In this document: piece by piece, positions 6,080 through 14,459 of the stretch
How positions within the stretch are numbered: the stretch's first letter is position 1
How the letters are laid out: the number at the start of each line of letters is the position of its first letter
Translations under genes and position numbers: made by a program
The notes under the pieces: generated by a model
Seen by the model: the letters and a program-made list of their open reading frames with translations, nothing else
What the model was told of the DNA's origin: nothing
Databases searched by the model: none
DNA from: a virus
DNA: 44,451 nucleotides
Strand: one strand, 5' to 3'
IMG/VR virus record: IMGVR_UViG_3300033816_000522
Span: 1 to 44,451 of that record

Positions 6080-7859
6080 CCTGGAGGGACAGCTTCTGAA
6101 GCGCGCCGAGGTTGCTGACTTTCAGGTCAGCGACGATGAGCGGGTGATGGAGTTCCCCTTCTCCTCCGAGTTCCCCGTGGCCCGCTACTTCGGCAACGAA
6201 GTGCTGAGCCACGATCGCGAGGCTGCCGACCTGGCGCGCCTCAACGATTCAGCGCCGCTGCTGTTCAACCACGACCCGAACAAGGTGGTGGGTGTGGTCG
6301 AGCGCGCGTGGATCGACGGCAAGAAAAAGCGCGGCTACGTCAGCGTGCGCTTCAGCCGGAATAGCTTCGCCCAGGAAGTGATGGCTGATGTCAAAGACGG
6401 CGTGCTGCGAAACGTGAGCTTCGGTTACCAGATCGAGGACATGGAACAGCGCGGCTCTGGCGACTTCGTGGCGACTCGCTGGAGTCCCTACGAAGTGAGC
6501 GTGGTTAGCATACCTGCAGACCCAACGGTCGGCGTCGGGCGTGCTCTCGACGCTCAACCTGCGGCCCCCGCCGCAACTCCAACCCCCCAACCAGAACCTG
6601 AGGTTCCGATGGAAAACACCCCTGACATCTCAGCGGTGCGGGCTGAAGCGGCTGCCGAGGCTGCTAAGGCTGAGCGCGCTCGCATCTCCGGCATCTCTGC
6701 CCTGACTGAGAAGCACGGCATGGCTGATCTCGGCCGCCAGCTGATCGACGGCGGCCGCAGCCTCGATGAGGCCCGCGCTGCTGTGCTCGAGAAGATCGGC
6801 GCCAAGGTGGAGCCCGTCACCGAGAAGGCCGCCGACATCGGCATGAGCTCCAAGCAGGTCCGCGAGTTCTCCTTCCAGCGCGCCATCAACGCTCTCGCCA
6901 ACCCCGGCGATCGCAAGCTGCAGGAAGCTGCCGCTTTCGAGCGCGAGTGCTCCGAGGCTGCCGCTGCCAAGGCCGGCAAGACCGCCCAGGGCATCATGGT
7001 GCCCAACGAGGTGCTGCGCCGCGATCTGACCGTGGGCACCGCTTCCGCTGCTGGTGACCTGGTTGGCACCGACTTCCGCCCCGGTTCCTTCATCGAGCTG
7101 CTGCGCAACCGTTCGGCTCTCGCCGGCCTCGGCGTCGCCTCCCTGACCGGCCTCTCCGGCAACGTGGCGATCCCCCGCCAGACCGGCGCTGCCACCGCCT
7201 ACTGGGTGGCTGAGAGCGGCTCTCCCACCGAGAGCAACCAGACGGTGGATCAGGTGAACCTGAGCCCCAAGACCGTGGGCGCCTTCACCGACTACAGCCG
7301 CAAACTGATGCTGCAGTCCAGCATCGACGTTGAGCAGATGATCCGCCAGGATCTCGCCACCGTGCTGGCGCTCGAGATCGACCGGGTGGGCCTCTACGGC
7401 CTCGGCAACAGCAACCAGCCTCTGGGCGTGAAACTGACCACCGGCATCAACACCAAGGACTTCGCCGCCAACACCCCGACCTACGCCGAGGTGGTGGAGA
7501 TGGAGAGCCTGATCGCGGCCGACAACGCCGACATCGGCGCCATGGCCTACCTGATGAACGCCTCCATGCGCGGCGCTCTGAAGACCAAGGACAAGGGCAC
7601 CGACACCGGCGCCTACGTGTTCGAGCCCGGCGGCACCGTCAACGGCTACAACGCCGTGGTGAGCAACCAGGTGGCCACCAACGACATCTTCTTCGCCGTC
7701 TGGAGCCAGCTGATCATGGCCATGTGGTCCGGCCTGGACCTGACCGTGGACCCCTACACCCACAGCACCAGCGGCACCGTGCGCGTGGTGGCTCTGCAGG
7801 ATGTGGACTTCGCCGTCCGTCATCCCGAGGGCTTCTGCCGCGGCAACAACACCCTCTGA
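6036..7859 (+). CDS. Prohead protease-major capsid protein fusion
   Basis: This 607-aa single reading frame combines three roles. Residues about 20-175 are an HK97/U35-type prohead protease, with LLFNHDP (His), VSFGY (Ser) and RWSPYEVSVVSIPADP. Residues about 190-320 form an Ala/Glu-rich helical scaffold-like delta region. From about residue 325 it is an HK97-fold major capsid protein (IMVPNEVLRRD, GNVAIPRQTGA, GLYGLGNSNQPLGV, DVDFAVRHPEGF). In most phages these are separate genes. ATGs at 6057 and 6063 are alternative starts; all overlap the portal end. An internal start at 6609 could give free scaffold-capsid. Self-cleavage of the fusion is expected from family knowledge. Confidence 0.9.
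   Translation: MSKTTRTMVMDLSRDLEGQLLKRAEVADFQVSDDERVMEFPFSSEFPVARYFGNEVLSHDREAADLARLNDSAPLLFNHDPNKVVGVVERAWIDGKKKRGYVSVRFSRNSFAQEVMADVKDGVLRNVSFGYQIEDMEQRGSGDFVATRWSPYEVSVVSIPADPTVGVGRALDAQPAAPAATPTPQPEPEVPMENTPDISAVRAEAAAEAAKAERARISGISALTEKHGMADLGRQLIDGGRSLDEARAAVLEKIGAKVEPVTEKAADIGMSSKQVREFSFQRAINALANPGDRKLQEAAAFERECSEAAAAKAGKTAQGIMVPNEVLRRDLTVGTASAAGDLVGTDFRPGSFIELLRNRSALAGLGVASLTGLSGNVAIPRQTGAATAYWVAESGSPTESNQTVDQVNLSPKTVGAFTDYSRKLMLQSSIDVEQMIRQDLATVLALEIDRVGLYGLGNSNQPLGVKLTTGINTKDFAANTPTYAEVVEMESLIAADNADIGAMAYLMNASMRGALKTKDKGTDTGAYVFEPGGTVNGYNAVVSNQVATNDIFFAVWSQLIMAMWSGLDLTVDPYTHSTSGTVRVVALQDVDFAVRHPEGFCRGNNTL
6599..6611 (+). promoter_or_regulatory. Internal ribosome site and ATG within protease-capsid gene
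   Basis: TGAGG at 6599-6603 is followed by five bases and then an in-frame ATG at 6609 (MENTPDIS). This gives a well-spaced ribosome site exactly between the protease and scaffold-capsid parts. It would yield a shorter protein lacking the protease, comparable to Nu3 nested in lambda C. No expression evidence is available here. Confidence 0.5.
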
Positions 7860-7871
7860 TCTGATGGAGGC

Positions 7872-7893
7872 GGGGCGGCCTGAGGGCTGCCCC
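7872..7893 (+). other. Strong hairpin just after the capsid gene
   Basis: GGGGCGGCC and GGCTGCCCC pair over 9 positions (one G-U) around a TGAG loop, 12 bases after the capsid stop. There is no T-run, so it more likely protects the capsid mRNA 3' end or attenuates transcription than terminates it. Confidence 0.5.
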
Positions 7894-7901
7894 TTACCCA
7901 C

Positions 7902-8129
7902 ATGAACATCCAGATCCTGAGGACAACGATGGCAGGCGGCGAGCTCGTAAGGGCCGGCGCGACGATCACGGCCAGCGTGGCCGATGCTCGACTGCTGATC
8001 AACATGGGCAAGGCGATCGCGGCCACCGCCGCGGCAGACTTTGCCCCGGAACCCGAGGAGCCGGCTGCTCCCAAACGCAAACCCCGCGCAAAGGCACTGA
8101 CCGATGGCGATCTATCAGCAGACGCTTGA
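7902..8129 (+). CDS. Small head-region protein of unknown function
   Basis: The product has 75 aa from ATG 7902. ATG 7929 (MAGGELVRAG) has a better ribosome site (TGAGGA at 7918-7923) and would give 66 aa. The core (MAGGELVRAGATITASVADARLLINMGKAIA) is followed by a Pro/Lys-rich tail. Short proteins of this pattern commonly sit directly after capsid genes in siphophages. A minor capsid or connector accessory role is possible, but nothing proves it. The 3' end overlaps the next gene by 26 bp. Confidence 0.7.
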   Translation: MNIQILRTTMAGGELVRAGATITASVADARLLINMGKAIAATAAADFAPEPEEPAAPKRKPRAKALTDGDLSADA

Positions 8130-8493
8130 GAAGCTGCAGCACTTCCCGCTGCACCCTGTGGCTCAAGAAACCACAACCTTCACCGGCGCGACCACCAACA
8201 TCGCCGACCTGCTCGAGTTCGACGGTGACATCCAGATCATCCTCGACGCTGGCGCTGCTGGCGGCTCGGGCACGATGACCGGCAAGATCCAGACCAGCGA
8301 CACCACCACCTCCGGCGACTTCTCCGATGTCACCGGCGGCGGCTTCACCGCCGTGGCGCAGGCTGCCTCCAAGCAGGTGATCACCCTCAACCGCGATGAG
8401 CTGAAGCGCTACGTGCGTTTCGTCGGCACCATCGCCTCCAGCGGCACCACCACCTACTCCGTGCAGGGCTACGGCCTGAAGAAGTACGGCTGA
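8104..8493 (+). CDS. Putative head protein (decoration-like)
   Basis: This 129-aa product is rich in Thr, Ser and Gly and predicted mostly beta: IQIILDAG, GTMTGKIQTSD, FTAVAQAASKQVITLN, YVRFVGTIASSGTTTYSVQGYG. This pattern and its place between the capsid and connector genes suit a capsid-surface or head-completion protein. The family is not recognised. The ATG lies inside the 3' end of the previous gene, and the stop overlaps the next start. Confidence 0.65.
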   Translation: MAIYQQTLEKLQHFPLHPVAQETTTFTGATTNIADLLEFDGDIQIILDAGAAGGSGTMTGKIQTSDTTTSGDFSDVTGGGFTAVAQAASKQVITLNRDELKRYVRFVGTIASSGTTTYSVQGYGLKKYG

Positions 8494-8771
8494 TGGCGCT
8501 CACCGAGGATCTGAACCTGTTCCTCGACGACTTCGGCGTCAGCTGCACAGCTGGCGCCGTTTCGGCGTTGGGCATTCTCGACATGCCTAGCCAGATCATC
8601 TCGGGCGACCTGGTTCTGAGCACCGACTATTCGCTGACCGCGCGCGCTGCCGATTTTGGCGGTTTGAAGTACGGCGACAGCATCACCGTGGCCGGCACCA
8701 GCTATCAGGTGCGCGAGACGCGGCAGATCGACGATGGCGCATTTGTTGAGATCGGGCTGACGAAGGTATGA
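8493..8771 (+). CDS. Head-tail connector (lambda gpFII-like)
   Basis: This 92-aa product has the features of FII-type attachment proteins: an N-terminal DLNLFLDDFGV segment followed by a small beta barrel ending KYGDSITVAGTSYQVRETRQIDDGAFVEIGL. Lambda gpFII is 117 aa and binds at the capsid neck to receive the tail. Position directly after head genes and before the tail terminator is as in lambda. Start and stop overlap both neighbours by 1-4 bases. Confidence 0.75.
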   Translation: MALTEDLNLFLDDFGVSCTAGAVSALGILDMPSQIISGDLVLSTDYSLTARAADFGGLKYGDSITVAGTSYQVRETRQIDDGAFVEIGLTKV

Positions 8772-9193
8772 CCACCAAGCGCGAGACGATCCTGGCCGCG
8801 GTCCGCACCGCACTCACGGGCACCACCGGCGTCAGCACGCGGATCTACCGCAGCCGGGTGGAGCCAATCAGCAGGGCCGAGAGCCCGGCGATCGTGGTGG
8901 AGCCGCTCAGCGACAACGCCAGCCAGAACACGGCGCTGCCGACGCTCGACTGGTCGATGACGGTGCGGGTGACGGTGATCGTGCGCGGTGTGATTCCCGA
9001 TCAGCTGGCTGATCCGATCGTGGAGAGCCTGCACGGCAGGCTGATGGCCGATCTGACGCTGGGCGGCTATGCGATCGACATTCAACCGATCGGCGTCACC
9101 TTCAACTTCGCGGAGGCTGATGGCGCAGCTGGAGAGATCCAGTGCGACTATCGTGTGCTCTATCGGACCTCGGTCACAAATCTCGCGAGCTGA
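8768..9193 (+). CDS. Tail terminator-like minor tail protein (gpU-like)
   Basis: This 141-aa product begins with an amphipathic helix (TKRETILAAVRTALTG). It continues as alternating strands and a helix (RVTVIVRG...LADPIVESLHGRLM), ending CDYRVLYRTSVTNLAS. This order is typical of gpU/HK97 gp10-type tail terminators, which cap the tail tube and join it to the head. It lies between the FII-like gene and the tube gene, where U is found in lambda-like genomes, and overlaps the previous gene by 4 bp. Confidence 0.7.
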   Translation: MTTKRETILAAVRTALTGTTGVSTRIYRSRVEPISRAESPAIVVEPLSDNASQNTALPTLDWSMTVRVTVIVRGVIPDQLADPIVESLHGRLMADLTLGGYAIDIQPIGVTFNFAEADGAAGEIQCDYRVLYRTSVTNLAS

Positions 9194-9195
9194 TC

Positions 9196-9369
9196 ATGGC
9201 TACGATGGTGGACGAATACTGGGGCCAGGGCGGGTCTTACCTGCTCGACCCTAAAACCGGCAAGCGAAAGCTCATCGAGCGGACGGAGCCGGCCCAACCC
9301 TCCCAACCTGACGAGGTAGAGAGCAATGCCGCTCCTGAGCCGCAAACGCCTGATCCTGGCGAAAACTGA
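9196..9369 (+). CDS. Small acidic tail-region protein
   Basis: The 57-aa product starts at ATG 9196 (MATMVDEYWGQGGSYLLDPKTGKRKL) and then has a disordered tail rich in Pro, Glu and Gln. The short folded motif GGSYLLDPKTGKRKLIERT precedes the tail. It is probably a real gene because it fills the gap between terminator and tube genes and overlaps the tube gene by 44 bp. Function unknown. Confidence 0.6.
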   Translation: MATMVDEYWGQGGSYLLDPKTGKRKLIERTEPAQPSQPDEVESNAAPEPQTPDPGEN

Positions 9370-10261
9370 GACCACTTACGGGACCGATCCCACGCCGACC
9401 GGTACGGCGAACGCCATCCTGGTGCGGAACCTTGAGATCACCCCGCTGCAGGCCGATACGGTCACGCGCGATCTGATCCGTCCCTATCTCGGCAACAGCG
9501 ACCAGCTGCTGGCGCAGACCCGCGTCGAGGTGACCTTCGAGGTGGAACTGGCTGGCTCCGGCGCTGCCGGCACCGCCCCCGCCTATGGCTCTGTGCTGAA
9601 GGCCTGCGGCCTTGCCGAGACCGTGGTGGCCACCACCAGCGTCACCTATGCGCCGGTGAGCGCGAGCTTCAGCTCGGTGACCCTGTACTTCTTCAACGAC
9701 GGCATCCGCCACAAGGTGACCGGCTGCCGCGGCACCTTCGAGCTGAGCGCCGAGGTGGGCCAGATTCCCACGATCAGCTTCACCATGACGGGGATCTACA
9801 ACGACCCGACAGATACGGCGACCCCCACCCCGACCTATGCCAACCAGGCCGCGCCGCTGATCTTCAAGAACGGCAACACCTCCAACTTCTCCATCTTCAG
9901 CTACAGCGGCTGCCTGCAGTCCCTGAGCTTCCAGATGGCGAATGAGGTGATCTACCGCGAGCTGGTGGGCTGCACGAAGGAGTCGCTGATCGTGAACCGC
10001 GCGCCGGCCGGCGACGTGGTGATCGAGGCCCCGACCATCACCGCAAAGGACTTCTTCGCGATCGCCACTGGCTCGAGCACCGGCTCGATCAGCTTCCAGC
10101 ATGGGGCGACGGCCGGCAACATCGTGACCTTCACCACGGCGCAGTCGGACATTGCCAACCCCAGCTACTCTGACCAGGACGGCATCCAGATGCTGAACCT
10201 GCCCTACGTTGCGGTGCCCACCAGCGCCGGCAACGACGAGCTGAGCCTGGCTTACACCTGA
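9326..10261 (+). CDS. Major tail tube protein
   Basis: This 311-aa protein polymerises into the siphovirus tail tube. The N-terminus (LLSRKRLILAKTETTYGTDPTPTGTANAILV) is the standard opening of this tube family. The rest is beta-rich, with LYFFNDGIRHKVTGCRGTF and QIPTISFTMTG; a C-terminal immunoglobulin-like region may decorate the tube. The start is ATG 9326 with a purine-rich site (AGGTAGAGAG). The next genes are the G/GT chaperone pair and the tape measure, as expected. Confidence 0.85.
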   Translation: MPLLSRKRLILAKTETTYGTDPTPTGTANAILVRNLEITPLQADTVTRDLIRPYLGNSDQLLAQTRVEVTFEVELAGSGAAGTAPAYGSVLKACGLAETVVATTSVTYAPVSASFSSVTLYFFNDGIRHKVTGCRGTFELSAEVGQIPTISFTMTGIYNDPTDTATPTPTYANQAAPLIFKNGNTSNFSIFSYSGCLQSLSFQMANEVIYRELVGCTKESLIVNRAPAGDVVIEAPTITAKDFFAIATGSSTGSISFQHGATAGNIVTFTTAQSDIANPSYSDQDGIQMLNLPYVAVPTSAGNDELSLAYT

Positions 10262-10277
10262 CCCTCGGAGCGCCTGA

Positions 10278-10622
10278 ATGGCATTCGTTCTCTCACAGTC
10301 GAAGTCCTACAGCTGGCCGGTCACCGTCGAGTTCCCCATCGACGGCGGCCGGTTCGACAAACAGAGCTTCGATGCCGAGTTCAAACGACTACCCCAGACC
10401 CGCATCCGCGAGATCTGGGATGCCATTCAGGCCGGTGAGCTGAACGACGATGACCTCTGCGCCGAGGTGCTGGTCGGCTGGGTTGGCATTCAGGACGCCA
10501 AGGGCGGCGATGTTCCCTTCAGCGAGAAGGCGAAAACCGACCTGCTGAACGTGCCGCTGGTGGCGGCCGCGATCGTGACCAGCTGGCTCGACAGCCTGGC
10601 GAAGGGCAAAAGAAAAAACTGA
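10278..10622 (+). CDS. Tail assembly chaperone (gpG-like)
   Basis: The 114-aa product is the upstream half of the lambda-type G/GT pair, which coats the tape measure during tail assembly. It has the usual sequence: a beta start (SWPVTVEFPIDGGRFDKQSFDAEFKRLPQ), helices, then FSEKAKTDLLNVPLVAAAIVTSWLDSL and a basic tail KGKRKN. The stop codon follows immediately after a canonical slippery heptamer at 10613-10619, so some ribosomes should continue into the GT extension. Confidence 0.85.
   Translation: MAFVLSQSKSYSWPVTVEFPIDGGRFDKQSFDAEFKRLPQTRIREIWDAIQAGELNDDDLCAEVLVGWVGIQDAKGGDVPFSEKAKTDLLNVPLVAAAIVTSWLDSLAKGKRKN
10613..10619 (+). promoter_or_regulatory. -1 programmed frameshift site (A AAA AAC)
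   Basis: The heptamer A-AAA-AAC matches the X-XXY-YYZ rule in the gpG frame (codons 10614-10616 AAA, 10617-10619 AAC). It is immediately followed by the TGA stop at 10620. Slipping back one base continues the open frame from CTG at 10619 to the stop at 10934-10936. No strong downstream hairpin was evident by eye. Confidence 0.85.
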
Positions 10623-10936
10623 CGGACGCCGCTGAGCATTGGGCCGGCGGCGCAGTCAAAGATGAGACCGCGGCAGATGCTGCAGCCTTCGGGCTGGAGC
10701 TCCCCGAGCAACGGTCGGACGATTTCGAGGTGTGGCCCGAGAACTGGGACGCTGTGGAGATGTTCCTGCGCAGCGCAACACAGTGGCGCACCACGATGAA
10801 CGGTGCGCTCGGGCTCGATTATTCGGTGCTGGAGTGGCTCTTTAGACTGTACGAAGTCAAGGAGCCGCGCGCCCTTCTGGAGGACCTGCAGGTGATGGAA
10901 GGCGCGGCTCTGGCAATGATGAACAAGGAGGGCTGA
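10619..10936 (+). CDS. GT extension of tail assembly chaperone (via -1 frameshift)
   Basis: This open frame lacks its own convincing start. Read in the -1 frame from 10619 it adds about 105 residues, making a fusion of roughly 219 aa. Recognisable T-domain-like segments are VWPENWDAVEMFLRSATQW, LDYSVLEWLFRLYEVKEPRALLEDL and MEGAALAMMNKEG. In lambda the T domain recruits the tail tube protein while G binds the tape measure. It ends 4 bases before the tape measure start. Confidence 0.82.
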   Translation: MTDAAEHWAGGAVKDETAADAAAFGLELPEQRSDDFEVWPENWDAVEMFLRSATQWRTTMNGALGLDYSVLEWLFRLYEVKEPRALLEDLQVMEGAALAMMNKEG

Positions 10937-10940
10937 CGCC

Positions 10941-13900
10941 ATGGCGATGTCCCTCGACACGGCGATCAAGTTCACGGCCAAGCTGGAAGGCTCGGGGCTG
11001 GACCAGCTGAAGCGCAGCCTGCAGGGGCTGGCGCAGCAGTCCAAGATCACAAAGGTCGCGCTCGGCCAGGCGAACATCGACATCGAGCGGATGGCCCGCG
11101 CGGCCGGCAACACCACCGCCGGGCTGCGCAACCACATTGCCGCGCTGAAGCAGCTCCGCGACAACGTGGACATCAACAGTCAGGCCTACCGCCGGCTGGG
11201 CAAGCAGATCGATGAGCTGGAGGCCAAGCAGCGCAAGCTGAGCGGCGCCGGATCGGGCCGTGGCGGCCTATTCGGCATGATCGGCGGCAGTGGGCTGGCG
11301 GGCCTTGCTGCGGCCGCTGGAGGCGGCCTGGCGGTGAAGTACATCGCCGACGCGGGGCTCGCGGCCGAGAGCGCGCAGGTGCGGCTAAAGGCTCTCACTG
11401 ATGAGTTTGGAGAGTATGGCCAAGCTCAGCAGTCGGTTGCTCGGATTTCCCAGACACTCCGGCTCAGCACGACCGAAGCGACGGAGGCGTTCGCGGGGCT
11501 CTACAACGGGCTGCGCGCCAGCGGCGTCACAATCACAGAGATCGAGGATGCCTACATCGGCATTGCAGCAGCAGCTCGAGCGGCTGGGGCATCATCTGCA
11601 AAAACAAGTGAGCTGATCTTTCAGGTCACGCAAGCTCTTCAGTCGGGCGTTCTGAACGGCGACGAACTGAAAAAGATCCGCGAGGAGGCGCCTGCTCTGC
11701 TTCGCTCTATCGCTAAGGAAATGTCCAAGCTCAAGGGCGTGGACATCGGCGTGGGGCAGCTGAAGGAACTTGGTGCTCAAGGCGAGATCACGTCAGACAT
11801 CGTTCTGCGCGCCGCAGCAAAACTCAAAGACTTGCAGCTTGCCAAACTTGACGCGCAGTTCCAGACCGGCGCGCAAGCGCTGCGCGACCTGCAGATCGAG
11901 CTGGAGAAGGCGGCGCAGGGGATCGCCAAGGCGTTCGGCCCGACCGCAATCAAGCTGCTGCAAGCCTTCACTGATGCCGTTGAGCGGATCTCTGACGGCC
12001 TTGGCCTGAACGCAGGTGCTGCCGAGCGCCGCGGTGATCGCATCCGCGCCGACCTGCAGGCGAACAGGGAATCAAACGCCAAGTTCGGTATCGGCGGCGT
12101 ATTTCGCTACGGCTTCGAGATCGATGAGTTTCAGTACAAGCGATCGAAGGAGCTGTTCGCGCAGTTCCAGGCTGAGCGCGAGCGAGCTGCCCGCAAGGCG
12201 GCCGGCTACGAGGCCCTGACCGCCGACCAGCGCGAGGCCCGCGAGGCCGCTGCTGCAGAGCGGCAGGCCGGCCGCGATCGCGCGCGTGCTGAGGCCCTGA
12301 AGGAGCAGCTGAAGGTCCGCGAGGACATGGAGGAGAAGCTCGCCGATGCCGCGCAGAAGCGCGCGCAGGAGCTCGCCGACTTCCAGAAGGAATCGATCCG
12401 CCGGGCAGCCCAGCTCGAGCGTGATCTGGGCGATCAGCGGCTGCAGGTTGAGCGCTCCATCTCCGAGGCCCGGCGCCGGATCGCCGAGCAGGAGCAGGAC
12501 ATCGCGCTGGAGCAGGAGAAGCAGCGGCTCAGGGCTGCCGGGCTCAGCACCGAGGGCATCGAGGCGGCCGGCCGGATCAACGAGATCTTCCGCCGCTACA
12601 GCGAGCAGCGGATACAGAACGAGCAGAACGCAACCGATCGCCAGACCGATCTGCAGCGCCGGCTCGAGGAGTTCAAGATTCAGACCGCGGACGGCATCGG
12701 CCGGATCCAGGAGGGCTACGCGCGTTCGGTGAGCAACATCCTGCAGGACGCAGGCAAGAAACTCGGCCAGCTGATGGAGGCAGGCGCGCAGAATGCAGCG
12801 TCAACGCTGACCGGCGCAGGTGGTGCTGCGGGTGGTGGTGGCGGCAATGCCACGATCGCGAGCATCGCGGACACCAGCCTGAACGCCAACGCGCGCGCGT
12901 GGCTGGCCGTGATCCGCGCAGCAGAGGGCACTGCTGGCCCGAACGGCTACCGGACGATGTTCGGCGGCGGCCTGTTCTCCGATATGAGCCGGCACCCGGA
13001 CCGGGTGGTGCGCGCGGGCGGCTACGCCTCAGCAGCAGCCGGCGCCTACCAGTTCATGCCCGACACCTGGCGCGGCGTGGGCGGTGGCCCGATGACTCCG
13101 ATCCGACAGGACCGGGCGGCGATGGCGCTGGCCATGAACCGCGGCGTGAACCTCAGCACCGCACCGTTCACGCGCCAGAACGTCGCGATGCTGTCGGGCG
13201 AGTGGGCCAGCCTGCCCATGATGAACGGCGCCAGCGCCTACGGTCAGCCGGTAAAGCGCTTCGACGCGCTCTCGAGCGTGTTCAGCCGCGCGCGCGGCAC
13301 GACCCCGGCAGCGGCAGGTTTCTCCCCGACGATGGCAGCCCCCCCGGCCGGGTTCGATCCGAGCTCGATCATGGGCGGGATCAACAGCCAGGGCGCAGCA
13401 CTCGGCGCTGCGTTCGGCACCGAAACGGCCGTGAAGAACCAGCAGAACTTCAACGACCTGATCAAGGCCCTGCGTGTCGAGCTCGGCGGCATGACGGCCG
13501 ACCTCGACGGCCAGACGAAGAGCACGAAGGATCAGCTGGCTGACACCAACGCGCTGATCGAGGCGCATCGCGCGGGCCTGTCGCCCGAGCTGGCGCAGCA
13601 GACCCTCGACGTGCAGCGGGCGGCGCTGGCTGAGGCCGAGCGGCTCGACGCGATCGAGTTCCGCATCGCCGAGGAGCTGAGGAGCAATCAGCTGACAGAG
13701 GAGCAGCGGGTCGCGCTGGAGAGCGTGCTCCGGTCGGTGCAGCTGCGCCGCGATGCCCAGCCCGAGATCGTGGCCGGCATCCAGCGCGAGAACGTCGAGC
13801 TCGAGCGCGCCAAGCAGAACCTGGAGGCGATGAAGGCCCGCCAGCAGGAGCTGCAGGACCTCTACGCCAGCATCAAGGGCACGCTGGCGCAGGGCGTGAT

Positions 13901-14459
13901 CGGCGGCATCGACGCGGCGATCGAGGCGGCCATGACCGGCGCCAAGGATCTCGACGACCAGCTGAAGCAGATCGCCGCGGGTGTGCTGAAGCAGATCGGC
14001 TCTGCCCTGATCAAGTTCGGCCTCAACTCGCTGTTTCCCGGCTTCGGCTTCGCCAACGGCGGCGTGATGACCAACAACGGCCCGGCGCCGCTGAAGCGCT
14101 ACAGCCAGGGCGGCATCGCCAACCGCCCCCAGCTGGCGCTCTACGGCGAGGGCAGCAAGCCTGAGGCCTACGTGCCCCTGCCGGATGGCCGGCGCATCCC
14201 CGTGGCGCTGCAGGGCGACAAGATGCGCGATGCAATGGGCAGCGGCCCGATGCAGGCCGCCACCAGCCCGGTGCTGAACATGAGTTTCCAGAGCACCAAC
14301 ATCGGCGGCGTCGAATACGTCAGCCGCGATCAGCTCGAGTCGGCGATGGCAGCCACCAGGCGGCAGGCGGCCCGCGACGGCGCCAAGCGCGGGATGTCCA
14401 TGACGCTCGATAAACTGCAGCAGAGCCCGTCCACCCGTTCCCGTGTGGGGCTGCGCTGA
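10941..14459 (+). CDS. Tape measure protein with embedded lambda R-like lytic domain
   Basis: The 1172-aa protein sets tail length and helps DNA entry. The N-terminal 350 residues are the TMP core, with a Gly/Ala hydrophobic stretch at about 110-140. Residues about 410-600 are heavily charged coiled coil (EKLADAAQKRAQELADFQKE). Residues about 645-780 match lambda endolysin R (GH104 transglycosylase): AAEGT with Glu662 as likely catalyst, GYRTMFGGGLFSDMSRHP, GAYQFMPDTW and EWASLP. A second coiled coil (about 890-1000) and a Gly-rich C-terminus follow. The domain should open peptidoglycan locally during infection. The ATG at 10941 has GGAGGG upstream. Confidence 0.92.
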   Translation: MAMSLDTAIKFTAKLEGSGLDQLKRSLQGLAQQSKITKVALGQANIDIERMARAAGNTTAGLRNHIAALKQLRDNVDINSQAYRRLGKQIDELEAKQRKLSGAGSGRGGLFGMIGGSGLAGLAAAAGGGLAVKYIADAGLAAESAQVRLKALTDEFGEYGQAQQSVARISQTLRLSTTEATEAFAGLYNGLRASGVTITEIEDAYIGIAAAARAAGASSAKTSELIFQVTQALQSGVLNGDELKKIREEAPALLRSIAKEMSKLKGVDIGVGQLKELGAQGEITSDIVLRAAAKLKDLQLAKLDAQFQTGAQALRDLQIELEKAAQGIAKAFGPTAIKLLQAFTDAVERISDGLGLNAGAAERRGDRIRADLQANRESNAKFGIGGVFRYGFEIDEFQYKRSKELFAQFQAERERAARKAAGYEALTADQREAREAAAAERQAGRDRARAEALKEQLKVREDMEEKLADAAQKRAQELADFQKESIRRAAQLERDLGDQRLQVERSISEARRRIAEQEQDIALEQEKQRLRAAGLSTEGIEAAGRINEIFRRYSEQRIQNEQNATDRQTDLQRRLEEFKIQTADGIGRIQEGYARSVSNILQDAGKKLGQLMEAGAQNAASTLTGAGGAAGGGGGNATIASIADTSLNANARAWLAVIRAAEGTAGPNGYRTMFGGGLFSDMSRHPDRVVRAGGYASAAAGAYQFMPDTWRGVGGGPMTPIRQDRAAMALAMNRGVNLSTAPFTRQNVAMLSGEWASLPMMNGASAYGQPVKRFDALSSVFSRARGTTPAAAGFSPTMAAPPAGFDPSSIMGGINSQGAALGAAFGTETAVKNQQNFNDLIKALRVELGGMTADLDGQTKSTKDQLADTNALIEAHRAGLSPELAQQTLDVQRAALAEAERLDAIEFRIAEELRSNQLTEEQRVALESVLRSVQLRRDAQPEIVAGIQRENVELERAKQNLEAMKARQQELQDLYASIKGTLAQGVIGGIDAAIEAAMTGAKDLDDQLKQIAAGVLKQIGSALIKFGLNSLFPGFGFANGGVMTNNGPAPLKRYSQGGIANRPQLALYGEGSKPEAYVPLPDGRRIPVALQGDKMRDAMGSGPMQAATSPVLNMSFQSTNIGGVEYVSRDQLESAMAATRRQAARDGAKRGMSMTLDKLQQSPSTRSRVGLR

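Noticed and set aside
6630-7901. Minus-strand frame of 423 aa opposite the capsid gene
   Set aside because: Gly/His/Val-rich shadow of the capsid coding strand with no recognisable motif.
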